Part shown: piece after piece, positions 15,663-22,306 of the stretch
Position numbering within the stretch: position 1 is the stretch's first letter
How the letters are laid out: every line of letters begins with the position of its first letter
Assembly: GCF_017916475.1 (NCBI RefSeq)
Contig: NZ_JAFMTB010000001.1
Span: 372,001 to 436,000, forward strand
Length of the DNA stretch: 64,000 nt
Origin: Patulibacter sp. SYSU D01012
GTDB taxonomy: Bacteria > Actinomycetota > Thermoleophilia > Solirubrobacterales > Solirubrobacteraceae
Direction: 5' to 3'
Position numbers and translations under genes: made by a program
The notes under the pieces: model-generated
What the model was told of the DNA's origin: nothing
Databases searched by the model: none
The model's input: only the letters and a program-made list of their open reading frames with translations

Positions 15663-15990
15663 CCTGGTGTCCCGTTCCGTCCCCGGAGAGGGAGGGACGC
15701 AACGCCTGGACCATAGCCCGCCCCGTTGGCAGTGCCCGCAAACTGACTGCACGGCGACGGCTCCCCGGCGCCGGCGAGCACACCGCCGTCGACGATCGCC
15801 TCTGGACCTAGCACGCTCTCGGGAGTGCTGGTGATGTCGGGCGTCGGCCGCAGGCGTGTGTCATGCCCTCGTGGCCAACGCCGGTGCCAAGGCAGGGTAC
15901 GGACGTCGCGGGTGGACCCCAGCTCTCGCTCAGGCCCACCCGTTATGCCGCTGGCAGAGGTGTCGATTCGCCCCCGCCAGCGCCTCTCGA

Positions 15991-16335
15991 CTACAGAAAG
16001 CGGTGCGGACCGCAGTCGGGCGGCGTCGCGTGAGGGTCGTCGGGTGCGGTAACCATGTAGCTCATGTCGACCCACACGCAACGGTTGACACCGCCGTAGG
16101 CGTAGCCCCAGCCCCAGCCACCGGGCGAGATGTACTGGGCGTTGAAATGCTCGCCCTTGTACAGGCGCCCCATGTAGAGACCCTGCGGGCTGGCTCGGAC
16201 GTACACGTCAACAGCCGTCACCCGGTTGAAGCCGAGGCCGCCAGCGAAGACGGCAACCGGGATCGCGAGGGTCACGGCGAGCGCAGCGGTCGCGCCCGTG
16301 AGAACGCGCCACTTTGACCAAAGTGTCGAGATCAT
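15991..16335 (-). CDS. secreted SH3-like protein, type I (island 1)
   Basis: A 114-residue exported protein. Residues of about 7-32 form a signal peptide or anchor (WRVLTGATAALAVTLAIPVAVFA). The mature part reads like a bacterial SH3 barrel: AVDVYVRASPQGLYMGRLYKGEHF, then a Gly/Trp-rich turn GGWGWGYAYGG and CVWVDMSYM. Two cysteines (NRC and PDC) may pair. Key positions DV-x-R, G-x-Y-x-G-x-L, (K/R)G(E/D)-x-F recur in the protein at 35578-35916, so these are relatives. The ATG at 16335 overlaps the stop of the upstream gene (TGATG), showing coupled translation. GC content is clearly below that of the flanking genes. Function is unknown. Confidence 0.7.
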   Translation of the reverse strand: MISTLWSKWRVLTGATAALAVTLAIPVAVFAGGLGFNRVTAVDVYVRASPQGLYMGRLYKGEHFNAQYISPGGWGWGYAYGGVNRCVWVDMSYMVTAPDDPHATPPDCGPHRFL

Positions 16336-16778
16336 CAGCCCTCCCACGTGTAGCAGCACGTCAGGGAGTCCCGAAGCATGAAGCCCCAGTCGTTCGGGAA
16401 GATCTGAACGTTCGCCCACTTCTCGTTGTAGTTGTAGCGCCAACCGACCCGCTTCCCTAGCGGGAGGGTGTAAAGGACGCGACCACCGGAGTTGTCTGCC
16501 TTGATGTTGTCGAACACGCGCGCCCCGTCTCGCGTGACGAAGGCATCCGTGGTCAGGCCGGCAGCTACAGCCGAGTTGAGAGGAGACGCCAACAGCGCGC
16601 CGGGGATGGGCGGAGCCGTCCGTGCGACTTCAGCGGCGGGCGGGCTCGGCAGCGGCGCCGCGTCAGCTGCGTGCGCGGCGACGGGCGACGCGCACGTCAG
16701 GAGTGCGACGCCTGCGGCAAGGCATCCCTGCCGGAAGGCTCGAGAGGTTTTCGGGACGGTACACAAACGCATACGCAT
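16335..16778 (-). CDS. secreted SH3-like protein, type II (island 1)
   Basis: A 147-residue exported protein. The N-terminus is basic, with a hydrophobic stretch at about 20-38 (CLAAGVALLTCASPVAAHA) ending in an AHA-type signal peptidase site. The mature part has GLTTDAFVTRDGARVF, LYTLPLGKRVGWRYN and KWANVQI, and ends NDWGFMLRDSLTCC, all consistent with a small SH3-like barrel. The WGFM...C ending recurs in the protein encoded by 35916-36462. ATG 16778 is used; ATG 16772 is also possible, and neither has a clear ribosome site. It is the first gene of a coupled pair whose second member is the type I protein. Confidence 0.68.
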   Translation of the reverse strand: MRMRLCTVPKTSRAFRQGCLAAGVALLTCASPVAAHAADAAPLPSPPAAEVARTAPPIPGALLASPLNSAVAAGLTTDAFVTRDGARVFDNIKADNSGGRVLYTLPLGKRVGWRYNYNEKWANVQIFPNDWGFMLRDSLTCCYTWEG

Positions 16779-16926
16779 CACATTACACGTCGAGGCGGCC
16801 CGCGGGTATCGCAATAGGCGTTTTACGTAGAGCTTGGGCGCGTAGCGGGCTAGCTGACGGCCGACCTACACCCGGCGCTAAGTGCGGGTGATCAGGTCGG
16901 GCAATAGTGGTCGTCGTGCCGTTCAG

Positions 16927-17343
16927 CTACGGGAGATCGGCGGGGTTCGGCCGCACCCGGATTGTGCGGCGAAGCGGCTTTTCGATTCCTTCCACAGTCA
17001 CAATGAACCGCGTCTTGCCGGGTGCGGAAGGTGCAAGGCCGGTCACCGTCTTGCCGACCCTTGAATGCAGGGGCCGGCTTGAGCGGCCGCGAGCGTGGGG
17101 GATCATCCTGATGGTGACCTTTGCGTTGCTGGTGCCGCGCAGCTTCTTGACGGTGACGTTCAGCGATCCGCCCTCGTAGAAGTAGCCCGGGTCTCCGCTC
17201 AGGCCGCTGTTCGAAACCTTGATCGTGTAGCCCGACTTCGACGATCGAGCGTCCGCGCCTTGGCTTGCGCCCGCGCCAACGGCGCTGACTGCGAGGCCGA
17301 ACACGACTGTGATCGCTGCGGAGGTAGTGAACCTGGGGGACAT
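16927..17343 (-). CDS. small secreted beta-sandwich-like protein
   Basis: A 138-residue exported protein of unknown function. The signal peptide (SAAITVVFGLAVSAVGAGAS) ends near residue 28. The mature part is rich in beta-strand patterns: YTIKVSNSGLSG, GSLNVTVKKLRG, NAKVTIRMI, GKTRFIVTVEG and LRRTIRVRPN, like an Ig-type or surface-adhesion fold. There is no cysteine in the mature part. A GAGG ribosome site precedes ATG 17343, and a TAAGCT box lies about 30 bases upstream. It is transcribed toward the SH3-like pair from 150 bases away and may belong with it. Base composition is again lower in GC than the backbone. Confidence 0.65.
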   Translation of the reverse strand: MSPRFTTSAAITVVFGLAVSAVGAGASQGADARSSKSGYTIKVSNSGLSGDPGYFYEGGSLNVTVKKLRGTSNAKVTIRMIPHARGRSSRPLHSRVGKTVTGLAPSAPGKTRFIVTVEGIEKPLRRTIRVRPNPADLP

Positions 17344-17525
17344 GTTGGTGCCTCTTTCTGGGACGGGACGGATGCAGCTTACACCCTTCCGGGCTGCACT
17401 CCGCCTCGGTCCCGCGATGGCGCCCCTCTTCGTCCGGACCCGTCTGAGGGCACAGCAGCGGGCTGCGGCGTCCACGACCGACCGACGCTCCAGGTGGGGG
17501 GCAGGACGCCTGTGACCGTGCACTC

Positions 17526-17804
17526 GTGCATGCCGTCGCGGAGGATGTCCTCGATGTCGAGCTGCGCCCGGACGGGATCGCTGCGGCGGTGTCGATCGGC
17601 GTCGCCGGCGACGAGCTGCAGGTGGACCGGGCGGCGGTGACGAACCCGGACCGCTCGCACGGGGCGGTGACGCTGGCGTTGATGGCGCGGTCGCTCGTCG
17701 AGGGCGATCCGGTCGACCTGAGCGGCTTGACGTACGTGGATGGCCGGTACGCGGCGATCGCTGCGGCCGCGCTGGCGAAGCTCGCGAACGGCGGCCGGGC
17801 ATGA
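17526..17804 (+). CDS. hypothetical island protein
   Basis: A 92-residue protein with no recognised family. The sequence VEDVLDVELRPDG-like start (seen as AEDVLDVELRPDGIAAAVSI), GDELQVDRAAVTN and LTYVDGRYAAIAAAALAKLA is regular enough to be real coding sequence. The next ORF begins inside its stop (ATGA at 17801-17804). The pair sits just before a broken recombinase, so a mobile-element origin is likely (inference from context). GTG 17526 is the chosen start; no ribosome site decides it. Confidence 0.45.
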   Translation: MHAVAEDVLDVELRPDGIAAAVSIGVAGDELQVDRAAVTNPDRSHGAVTLALMARSLVEGDPVDLSGLTYVDGRYAAIAAAALAKLANGGRA

Positions 17805-17964
17805 GCGGCCGCGCGGGGGTGGTCCGCGATGGCCCGGCGGGGTGCCGCTCGCGGGGCAGCTCGTCGTTGCCGGCGGCGGGGTGGTCCTCGACGACGCGTC
17901 GCTCGAGCAGCTCGCGGAGGATGTCGCTGCGCGCCAGGGCGCGCCGACGACGCGCCCTACGTAG
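17801..17964 (+). pseudogene. small coupled gene, frameshifted
   Basis: ATG 17801 overlaps the previous stop and reads MSGRAGVVRDGPAG. Then the sensible sequence moves to another frame: VPLAGQLVVAGGGVVLDDAS followed by LEQLAEDVAARQG and a stop at 17964. A one-base indel near 17830-17842 explains this. If intact, the product would be about 54 residues. An alternative is a separate 40-residue protein starting at GTG 17842. No family is recognised. Confidence 0.4.
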
Positions 17965-17995
17965 GGGGCCGTCTACCGCTCGCTGCTGATGTTCC

Positions 17996-18710
17996 TTGTG
18001 GCACATGCCGGTGCCGGGCCGGTGCCGGTGGAGGCCTTATCCGCGCGCGGTGCTGCGGTGGCGCGAGAGCCTCGAGCGTGCCGGCCGTTCGCCCTCGACG
18101 ATCGGCGTCTACCTCTCGGCGGTCCGTCATCTGGCCGCGGAGCTCGACGTCGACATCGACCGTGTGAAGGCCGGCAAGGTCCGGCGTGGGCAGCCGCGGG
18201 AGCTGAGCGACGGCGAGCTGGGGCGGCTACTCAAGCAGCCCGACCGCCGCACGCGGATCGGCAAGCGGGATCTGGCGATGCTGCTGCTGATGGCCGACGC
18301 TGGACTCCGGCGCGAGGAGGTCGCCGCGCTCGAGCCGCGCCAGTTCGAGGAGCGGCGCCGGCACACCTCCCCCGCGCTGCGCCGTGCGGTGCGGGACTCG
18401 ACGGCAATGGCCGTGCGGATCCGCGGCAAGGGCGGCGTGGAGCGCATCGTGCCGCTGACCACGGCCGCGGTCGAGGCCGTCGAGGCGTGGCTCGCCAGCC
18501 GTCCGCCGGCCGCCACCGATCACGTCTTCGTGACCCTCCCCCGCGGCGCCCGCACCCCCGGGCCTCTGAGCGCGAACGCGATCTACCGGCGCGTCGTTCG
18601 GCACGCGAAGGCCGCCGCAGTACGAGACGACCGGATGACACCGCACGCGTCCTCGAACACGTTCAGCAAGGCGCTGTGGAGCTGCTCATCGACGGCCTCC
18701 TTCACGAACG
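17996..18710 (+). pseudogene. tyrosine recombinase (XerC/D-like integrase), broken
   Basis: The frame shows a core-binding domain (LRWRESLERAGRSPSTIGVY, LSAVRHLAAEL) and a catalytic domain with ELSDGELGRLLKQ, MADAGLRREEVAALE (first catalytic Arg) and GKGGVERIVPLT (beta-hairpin Lys). The third box should read HxLRHTF, but here it is TPHASSNTFSKAL: the His is present and the catalytic Arg is lost. The region after it, with the tyrosine nucleophile, is missing. From about 18640 the DNA looks instead like part of something on the minus strand (LRPFVKEAVDEQLHSALLNV). The N-terminus also lacks a proper start. It is probably the relic of the integrase that brought in the island. Confidence 0.7.
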
Positions 18711-18761
18711 GTCGGAGGTCAGACGGGGCCGGGACAGCGCAGGCCACATTGAGGGGCGGGC

Positions 18762-18789
18762 GGTTCCGGCGGCCGCGGCCGCCGGAACC
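18762..18789. terminator. perfect 28-bp palindrome upstream of the hydroxyacid dehydrogenase
   Basis: Two 14-base arms (GGTTCCGGCGGCCG and complement) with no spacer. It resembles the palindrome at 9085-9122. It marks the right edge of the island and would insulate the dehydrogenase promoter. Confidence 0.5.
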
Positions 18790-18804
18790 CGTCGGCCCCG
18801 GCGG

Positions 18805-18810
18805 TAGCGT
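18805..18810 (+). promoter_or_regulatory. -10 box (TAGCGT), leaderless type
   Basis: TAGCGT, seven bases, ATG 18818. No ribosome site is present. Confidence 0.5.
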
Positions 18811-18817
18811 CCGCGCC

Positions 18818-19798
18818 ATGAGCGCGTCCCGCCCCGTCCGCATCGCCCTCTCCCGCCGCGGCTACCCCGGGGTGGCGGACGCGTCGCTGCCTGCCGGGGC
18901 CGAGCTGCGGCAGCCGGAGGAGGGGCAGGTGCCCGACGCCGAGGGGCTGATCGCGCTCGCCCGCGACTGCGATGCGCTCGTCGTCTCGACCGCCGACCGC
19001 GTCGGCGAGGAGCTGTTCGCCGCCGCGCCCGACCTGAAGGTCGTCGCGCTCGTCGCCGTCGGCTTCGACGCCGTCGACCTGCAGGCCGCCGCCCGCCACG
19101 GCGTCGTGGTGACGAACACGCCCGGCGTCCTGGCCGAGACGACCGCCGACACCGCCGTCGCGCTCATGCTGATGGCGCGCCGCGGCCTCGTCGCGGCGAC
19201 GGACGCGATCCGCGGCGGCCGCTGGGGCGCCTTCGACCCGCAGGAGTTCCTGGGCCTGGACGTCGCCGGGGCGACGCTCGGCGTCGTCGGCTACGGCGAG
19301 ATCGGGCAGGCCGTCGCCCGCCGCGGCGCCGGCTTCGGCATGACCGTCCTGCAGCACAGCCGCACCCCGAAGCCCGACGACGGCATCGCCACGGCGGTCG
19401 GTCTGGACGAGCTGCTGGAGCGCTCCGACGTCGTCTCGCTCAACGTCCCCCGCACGCCGCAGACCGTCGGCCTGATCGGCGCCCGCGAGCTCGACCTGCT
19501 CGGGCCCCGCGGCACGCTGGTCAACACGGCCCGCGGCGGGGTCGTGGACGAGGACGCGCTGCTCGCCGCCGTGCGCGAGGGGCGGATCCACTCCGCCGGC
19601 CTGGACGTCTTCGCCGCCGAACCGCTGACCGATCCGAAGCACCCGCTGCTGCACGAGCCGCGCGTCGTCTGCCTGCCGCACATCGGCTCGGGGTCGATCG
19701 AGACCCGCACGCGGATGGGCCGGATGGCGATGCGCAACGTCGCGGCCGTCCTGGAGGGCGAGCAGGCGCCGAACGCGGTGCCGCTGCCGACGGCCTAG
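18818..19798 (+). CDS. D-isomer-specific 2-hydroxyacid dehydrogenase
   Basis: A 326-residue NAD(P)-dependent oxidoreductase that interconverts 2-keto acids and D-2-hydroxy acids (glyoxylate/hydroxypyruvate reductase-like). The nucleotide-binding turn is LGVVGYGEIGQAVARR at about 150-165. The catalytic Arg lies in LVNTARGGVVDEDALL. The Glu is in GLDVFAAEPL, and the His is in LPHIGSGSIETR. Length is normal. ATG 18818 is set by a TAGCGT box seven bases upstream. Substrate preference cannot be read from the sequence. It stands alone, with island DNA on one side and the MarR operon on the other. Confidence 0.85.
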   Translation: MSASRPVRIALSRRGYPGVADASLPAGAELRQPEEGQVPDAEGLIALARDCDALVVSTADRVGEELFAAAPDLKVVALVAVGFDAVDLQAAARHGVVVTNTPGVLAETTADTAVALMLMARRGLVAATDAIRGGRWGAFDPQEFLGLDVAGATLGVVGYGEIGQAVARRGAGFGMTVLQHSRTPKPDDGIATAVGLDELLERSDVVSLNVPRTPQTVGLIGARELDLLGPRGTLVNTARGGVVDEDALLAAVREGRIHSAGLDVFAAEPLTDPKHPLLHEPRVVCLPHIGSGSIETRTRMGRMAMRNVAAVLEGEQAPNAVPLPTA

Positions 19799-19873
19799 CG
19801 TCGGCTCGCGGCGCGGTCGGGCGCGCGCCGCGGTCGGGCGGCCACCGGACGGCGCCGGACGGGCGTGTCCGGG

Positions 19874-19896
19874 CGGCCACGGGGTAGGGGTGGCCG
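19874..19896. terminator. hairpin after the hydroxyacid dehydrogenase
   Basis: CGGCCAC-N9-GTGGCCG, a 7-bp perfect stem about 75 bases after the stop codon. Confidence 0.4.
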
Positions 19897-19929
19897 TGGT
19901 CGCCACCGTGCCCAGGCGCACAGAGTAGG

Positions 19930-19976
19930 TGCTTGCGCTAAGCAACTAGGTGTGGCACCATTGCTTGCCGTAAGCA
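19930..19976. promoter_or_regulatory. two identical-arm operators for the MarR regulator
   Basis: TGCTT-N5-AAGCA occurs at 19930-19944 (TGCTTGCGCTAAGCA) and again at 19962-19976 (TGCTTGCCGTAAGCA). The sites differ at only two central positions, and their centres are 32 bases apart, about three helical turns. They end seven bases before the MarR start codon, so binding would block its promoter. Confidence 0.7.
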
Positions 19977-19983
19977 GGTACTG

Positions 19984-20505
19984 ATGCGCCCCGAACCCGA
20001 ACAGCTCGACGACCTCGCCACCGCCCTCTACGGGCTGTCCGCGATCCGCCGCGACCTCCAGCGGTGCGCCGGACTGGAGCACGCCACCGCGTCGCTCCAG
20101 GTGCTCGGCGTCGTCAAGCACTACGGGCCGGCCCGCATCAGCGACATCGCGTCCGAGCTGCAGGTCAGTCTGTCCGTCGCCAGCCGGCAGATCCAGGCGC
20201 TGCAGGACGACGGCCTCGTCGACCGGGTCGCCGACCCGCACGACCGCCGCTCGAGCCTCGTCGCGCTGTCCGACGCGGGCCGGGCGAAGCTCGAGGCCAT
20301 CCACGGTCGCTTCGTCCGCTCGCTCGGCGAGGCGCTGCCGGACTGGAGCGCGGACGAGGTCACCGGCCTCGCCGCCGGGCTCCGGCGGCTGCGCAACCAG
20401 CTCGCGCACCCCTGCACCGCCCCTTCGCGGGCGTCCGACCCCCAGGACGCCGCACATGACCCCGCGCGCCCCCTGCGCGCCGGGAACGAGGAGACCAGCC
20501 GATGA
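19984..20505 (+). CDS. MarR-family regulator of the adjacent exporter
   Basis: A 173-residue winged-helix repressor. The dimer helix (LYGLSAIRRDLQRCAGLEHA), the helix-turn-helix (ARISDIASELQVSLSVASRQIQAL) and the wing with DPHDRRSSLVALSDAG follow the usual MarR order. About 30 extra residues at the C-terminus look disordered. Two near-identical operators just upstream suggest autorepression, probably relieved by a small-molecule ligand that the exporter removes. The exporter's ATG overlaps this gene's stop (ATGA at 20502-20505). Confidence 0.85.
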   Translation: MRPEPEQLDDLATALYGLSAIRRDLQRCAGLEHATASLQVLGVVKHYGPARISDIASELQVSLSVASRQIQALQDDGLVDRVADPHDRRSSLVALSDAGRAKLEAIHGRFVRSLGEALPDWSADEVTGLAAGLRRLRNQLAHPCTAPSRASDPQDAAHDPARPLRAGNEETSR

Positions 20506-22103
20506 GCACGACCCAAGCATCCCCGCCCGTGGCGGGACAGATGTCCCACCGCCAGATCCTGGAGGCCCTGTCCGGCCTCCTGCTCGCCATGTTCGTGGCG
20601 ATCCTCTCCAGCACGGTCGTCTCGGCCGCGCTGCCGAAGATCATCGCCGACCTCGGCGGCGGGCAGTCCGCGTACACGTGGGTCGTCACGGCGACGCTGC
20701 TGACGATGACGATCAGCACCCCGATCTGGGGCAAGCTGTCGGACCTCTTCAACCGCAAGCAGCTGATCCAGCTCGGCCTGGTGATCTACCTGTCGGGCTC
20801 GATCCTCGCCGGGTTCGCCCAGTCGTCGATGTGGCTCATCGGCGCCCGCGCGATCCAGGGCGTCGGCGTCGGCGCGCTCACCGCCCTCGTGCAGGTGATC
20901 CTGTCCGACCTCGTCTCGCCCCGCGAGCGCGGCCGCTACATGGGCTACCTGGGCGCCGTCTTCGGCGTCGGCACCGTCGCCGGCCCGGTCGTCGGCGGCC
21001 TGCTGACCGACGGCCTCAACTGGCGCTGGTGCTTCTTCGTCGGCATCCCGTTCGCGGCGTTCGCCCTCGTCCTGCTGCAGCGCACGCTGCACCTGCCGCT
21101 GAAGAAGCGCGAGGACGTGCACATCGACATCCCCGGCGCCACGTTCATGGCGGGCGGCGTCGCCTCGATCCTCATCTGGGTCTCGCTCGCCGGCAAGAAC
21201 TTCGACTGGATGAGCTGGCAGACGGCCCTCATGGTCGTCGGTGGCATCGTGCTGCTGGGCGCCGCGGTCGTCGTCGAGCGCCGCGCCAAGGAGCCGCTGA
21301 TCCCGCTCGACCTGTTCGAGGACCGCACGGTCGTGATGGCCGTCATCGCCTCGGTCGCCGTCGGCATCGCGATGTTCGGCACGACCGTCTTCCTCACGCA
21401 GTACATGCAGCTCGCCCGCGGCTACAGCCCGACGGAGTCCGGCCTGCTCTCGATCCCGATGGTCATCGGCCTGTTCGGCTCCTCGACGCTCTCGGGTCGC
21501 CGGATCTCGCAGACCGGCCGCTACAAGCGCTTCATGCTCGCCGGCTCGCTCTTCCTGACGCTCGGCCTGGCGCTCATGGGCCTGATCGACGAGGGCACCA
21601 GCCTGGTCGAGGTCGGCCTCTTCATGTTCATCGTCGGCGTCGGCGTCGGCATGCTGATGCAGAACCTGATCCTGGCCGTGCAGAACGTCATCCCGGTGCA
21701 GAAGATCGGCGCGGGCTCGGCGCTCATCGCGTTCTTCCGCAGCCTCGGCGGCGCCATCGGCGTGTCCGTGATGGGCGCGATCCTCTCCTCGAAGGTCACC
21801 GACCTGGTCAAGGAGGGCTTCGCCGAGAAGGGCATCCCCGCGTCCGGCATGGGCGGCGGCTCCTCGATCCCCGAGCTCTCGACCCTGCCGGCCCCGGTCC
21901 GCGCGATCGTCGAGCACGCCTACGGCACGGGCATCGCCGAGGTGTTCCTGCTCGGCGCCCCGATGGGGATCATCGCCTCCATCGCCGTCTGGTTCCTGCG
22001 GGAGAAGGCGCTCGGCACGAAGAGCGGCCTGGAGCTGGCCCGCGAGCAGGGCCTGGCCGACGACGCCGCTCCCGCCGCCCCGCGCGAGCCCGTCGCGCAC
22101 TGA
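20502..22103 (+). CDS. DHA2-type MFS drug exporter (14 TM)
   Basis: A 533-residue proton-driven efflux protein of the EmrB/QacA type in the inner membrane. MFS motif A-like sequence is IWGKLSDLFNRKQLIQLG, motif C is GAVFGVGTVAGPVVGGLL, and the first helix has the short SSTVVSAALPKI antiporter pattern. Hydrophobic segments are numerous and regularly spaced, fitting 14 helices. A longer loop near residues 450-475 (GIPASGMGGGSSIPELS) is typical of this subfamily. It is co-translated with the MarR gene, which should control it. Two hairpin terminators follow. Substrate is unknown. Confidence 0.88.
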   Translation: MSTTQASPPVAGQMSHRQILEALSGLLLAMFVAILSSTVVSAALPKIIADLGGGQSAYTWVVTATLLTMTISTPIWGKLSDLFNRKQLIQLGLVIYLSGSILAGFAQSSMWLIGARAIQGVGVGALTALVQVILSDLVSPRERGRYMGYLGAVFGVGTVAGPVVGGLLTDGLNWRWCFFVGIPFAAFALVLLQRTLHLPLKKREDVHIDIPGATFMAGGVASILIWVSLAGKNFDWMSWQTALMVVGGIVLLGAAVVVERRAKEPLIPLDLFEDRTVVMAVIASVAVGIAMFGTTVFLTQYMQLARGYSPTESGLLSIPMVIGLFGSSTLSGRRISQTGRYKRFMLAGSLFLTLGLALMGLIDEGTSLVEVGLFMFIVGVGVGMLMQNLILAVQNVIPVQKIGAGSALIAFFRSLGGAIGVSVMGAILSSKVTDLVKEGFAEKGIPASGMGGGSSIPELSTLPAPVRAIVEHAYGTGIAEVFLLGAPMGIIASIAVWFLREKALGTKSGLELAREQGLADDAAPAAPREPVAH

Positions 22104-22113
22104 CGTCCCCCGC

Positions 22114-22135
22114 GGCGGGCCGGCCTGCGCCGGCC
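22114..22135. terminator. terminator hairpin after the exporter
   Basis: A 9-bp perfect stem (CGGGCCGGC) around a 4-base loop, ten bases after the stop codon. Confidence 0.65.
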
Positions 22136-22155
22136 CGTCGCACCTCCTCGTGATC

Positions 22156-22187
22156 GCGCCCCCGGCCGGGTCTCCCGCCGGGGGCGC
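22156..22187. terminator. second terminator hairpin
   Basis: GCGCCCCCGGC pairs perfectly with 22177-22187 around a 10-base loop. Confidence 0.6.
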
Positions 22188-22306
22188 GGTGCGTCCGGCG
22201 GGCCGTCGACGGCAGGCGCCCCCGCGTGCAGCGCATCGTTCCCGGGTACGGCGGGTTAGCGTCAGCACGACCGTCGCGTGGACGGTCCCGCACCCAGGAG
22301 ATCGAG

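Larger units (their letters stand above)
15349..15990. other. gene-free 640-bp stretch with strong hairpins
   Basis: No convincing coding frame is present on either strand; the open frames lack domain logic or hydrophobic/charged patterning. Two strong hairpins stand close together at 15591-15623 and 15638-15662. The right half becomes less GC-rich toward the minus-strand secreted genes. It may be decayed DNA within the island, or may hold an untranslated RNA. Confidence 0.5.

Noticed and set aside
15521-16081. Open frames of 120-205 codons on the minus strand before the SH3 pair
   Set aside because: No domain pattern or believable start; Arg/Gly/Pro/Ala-rich as expected by chance at this GC content.
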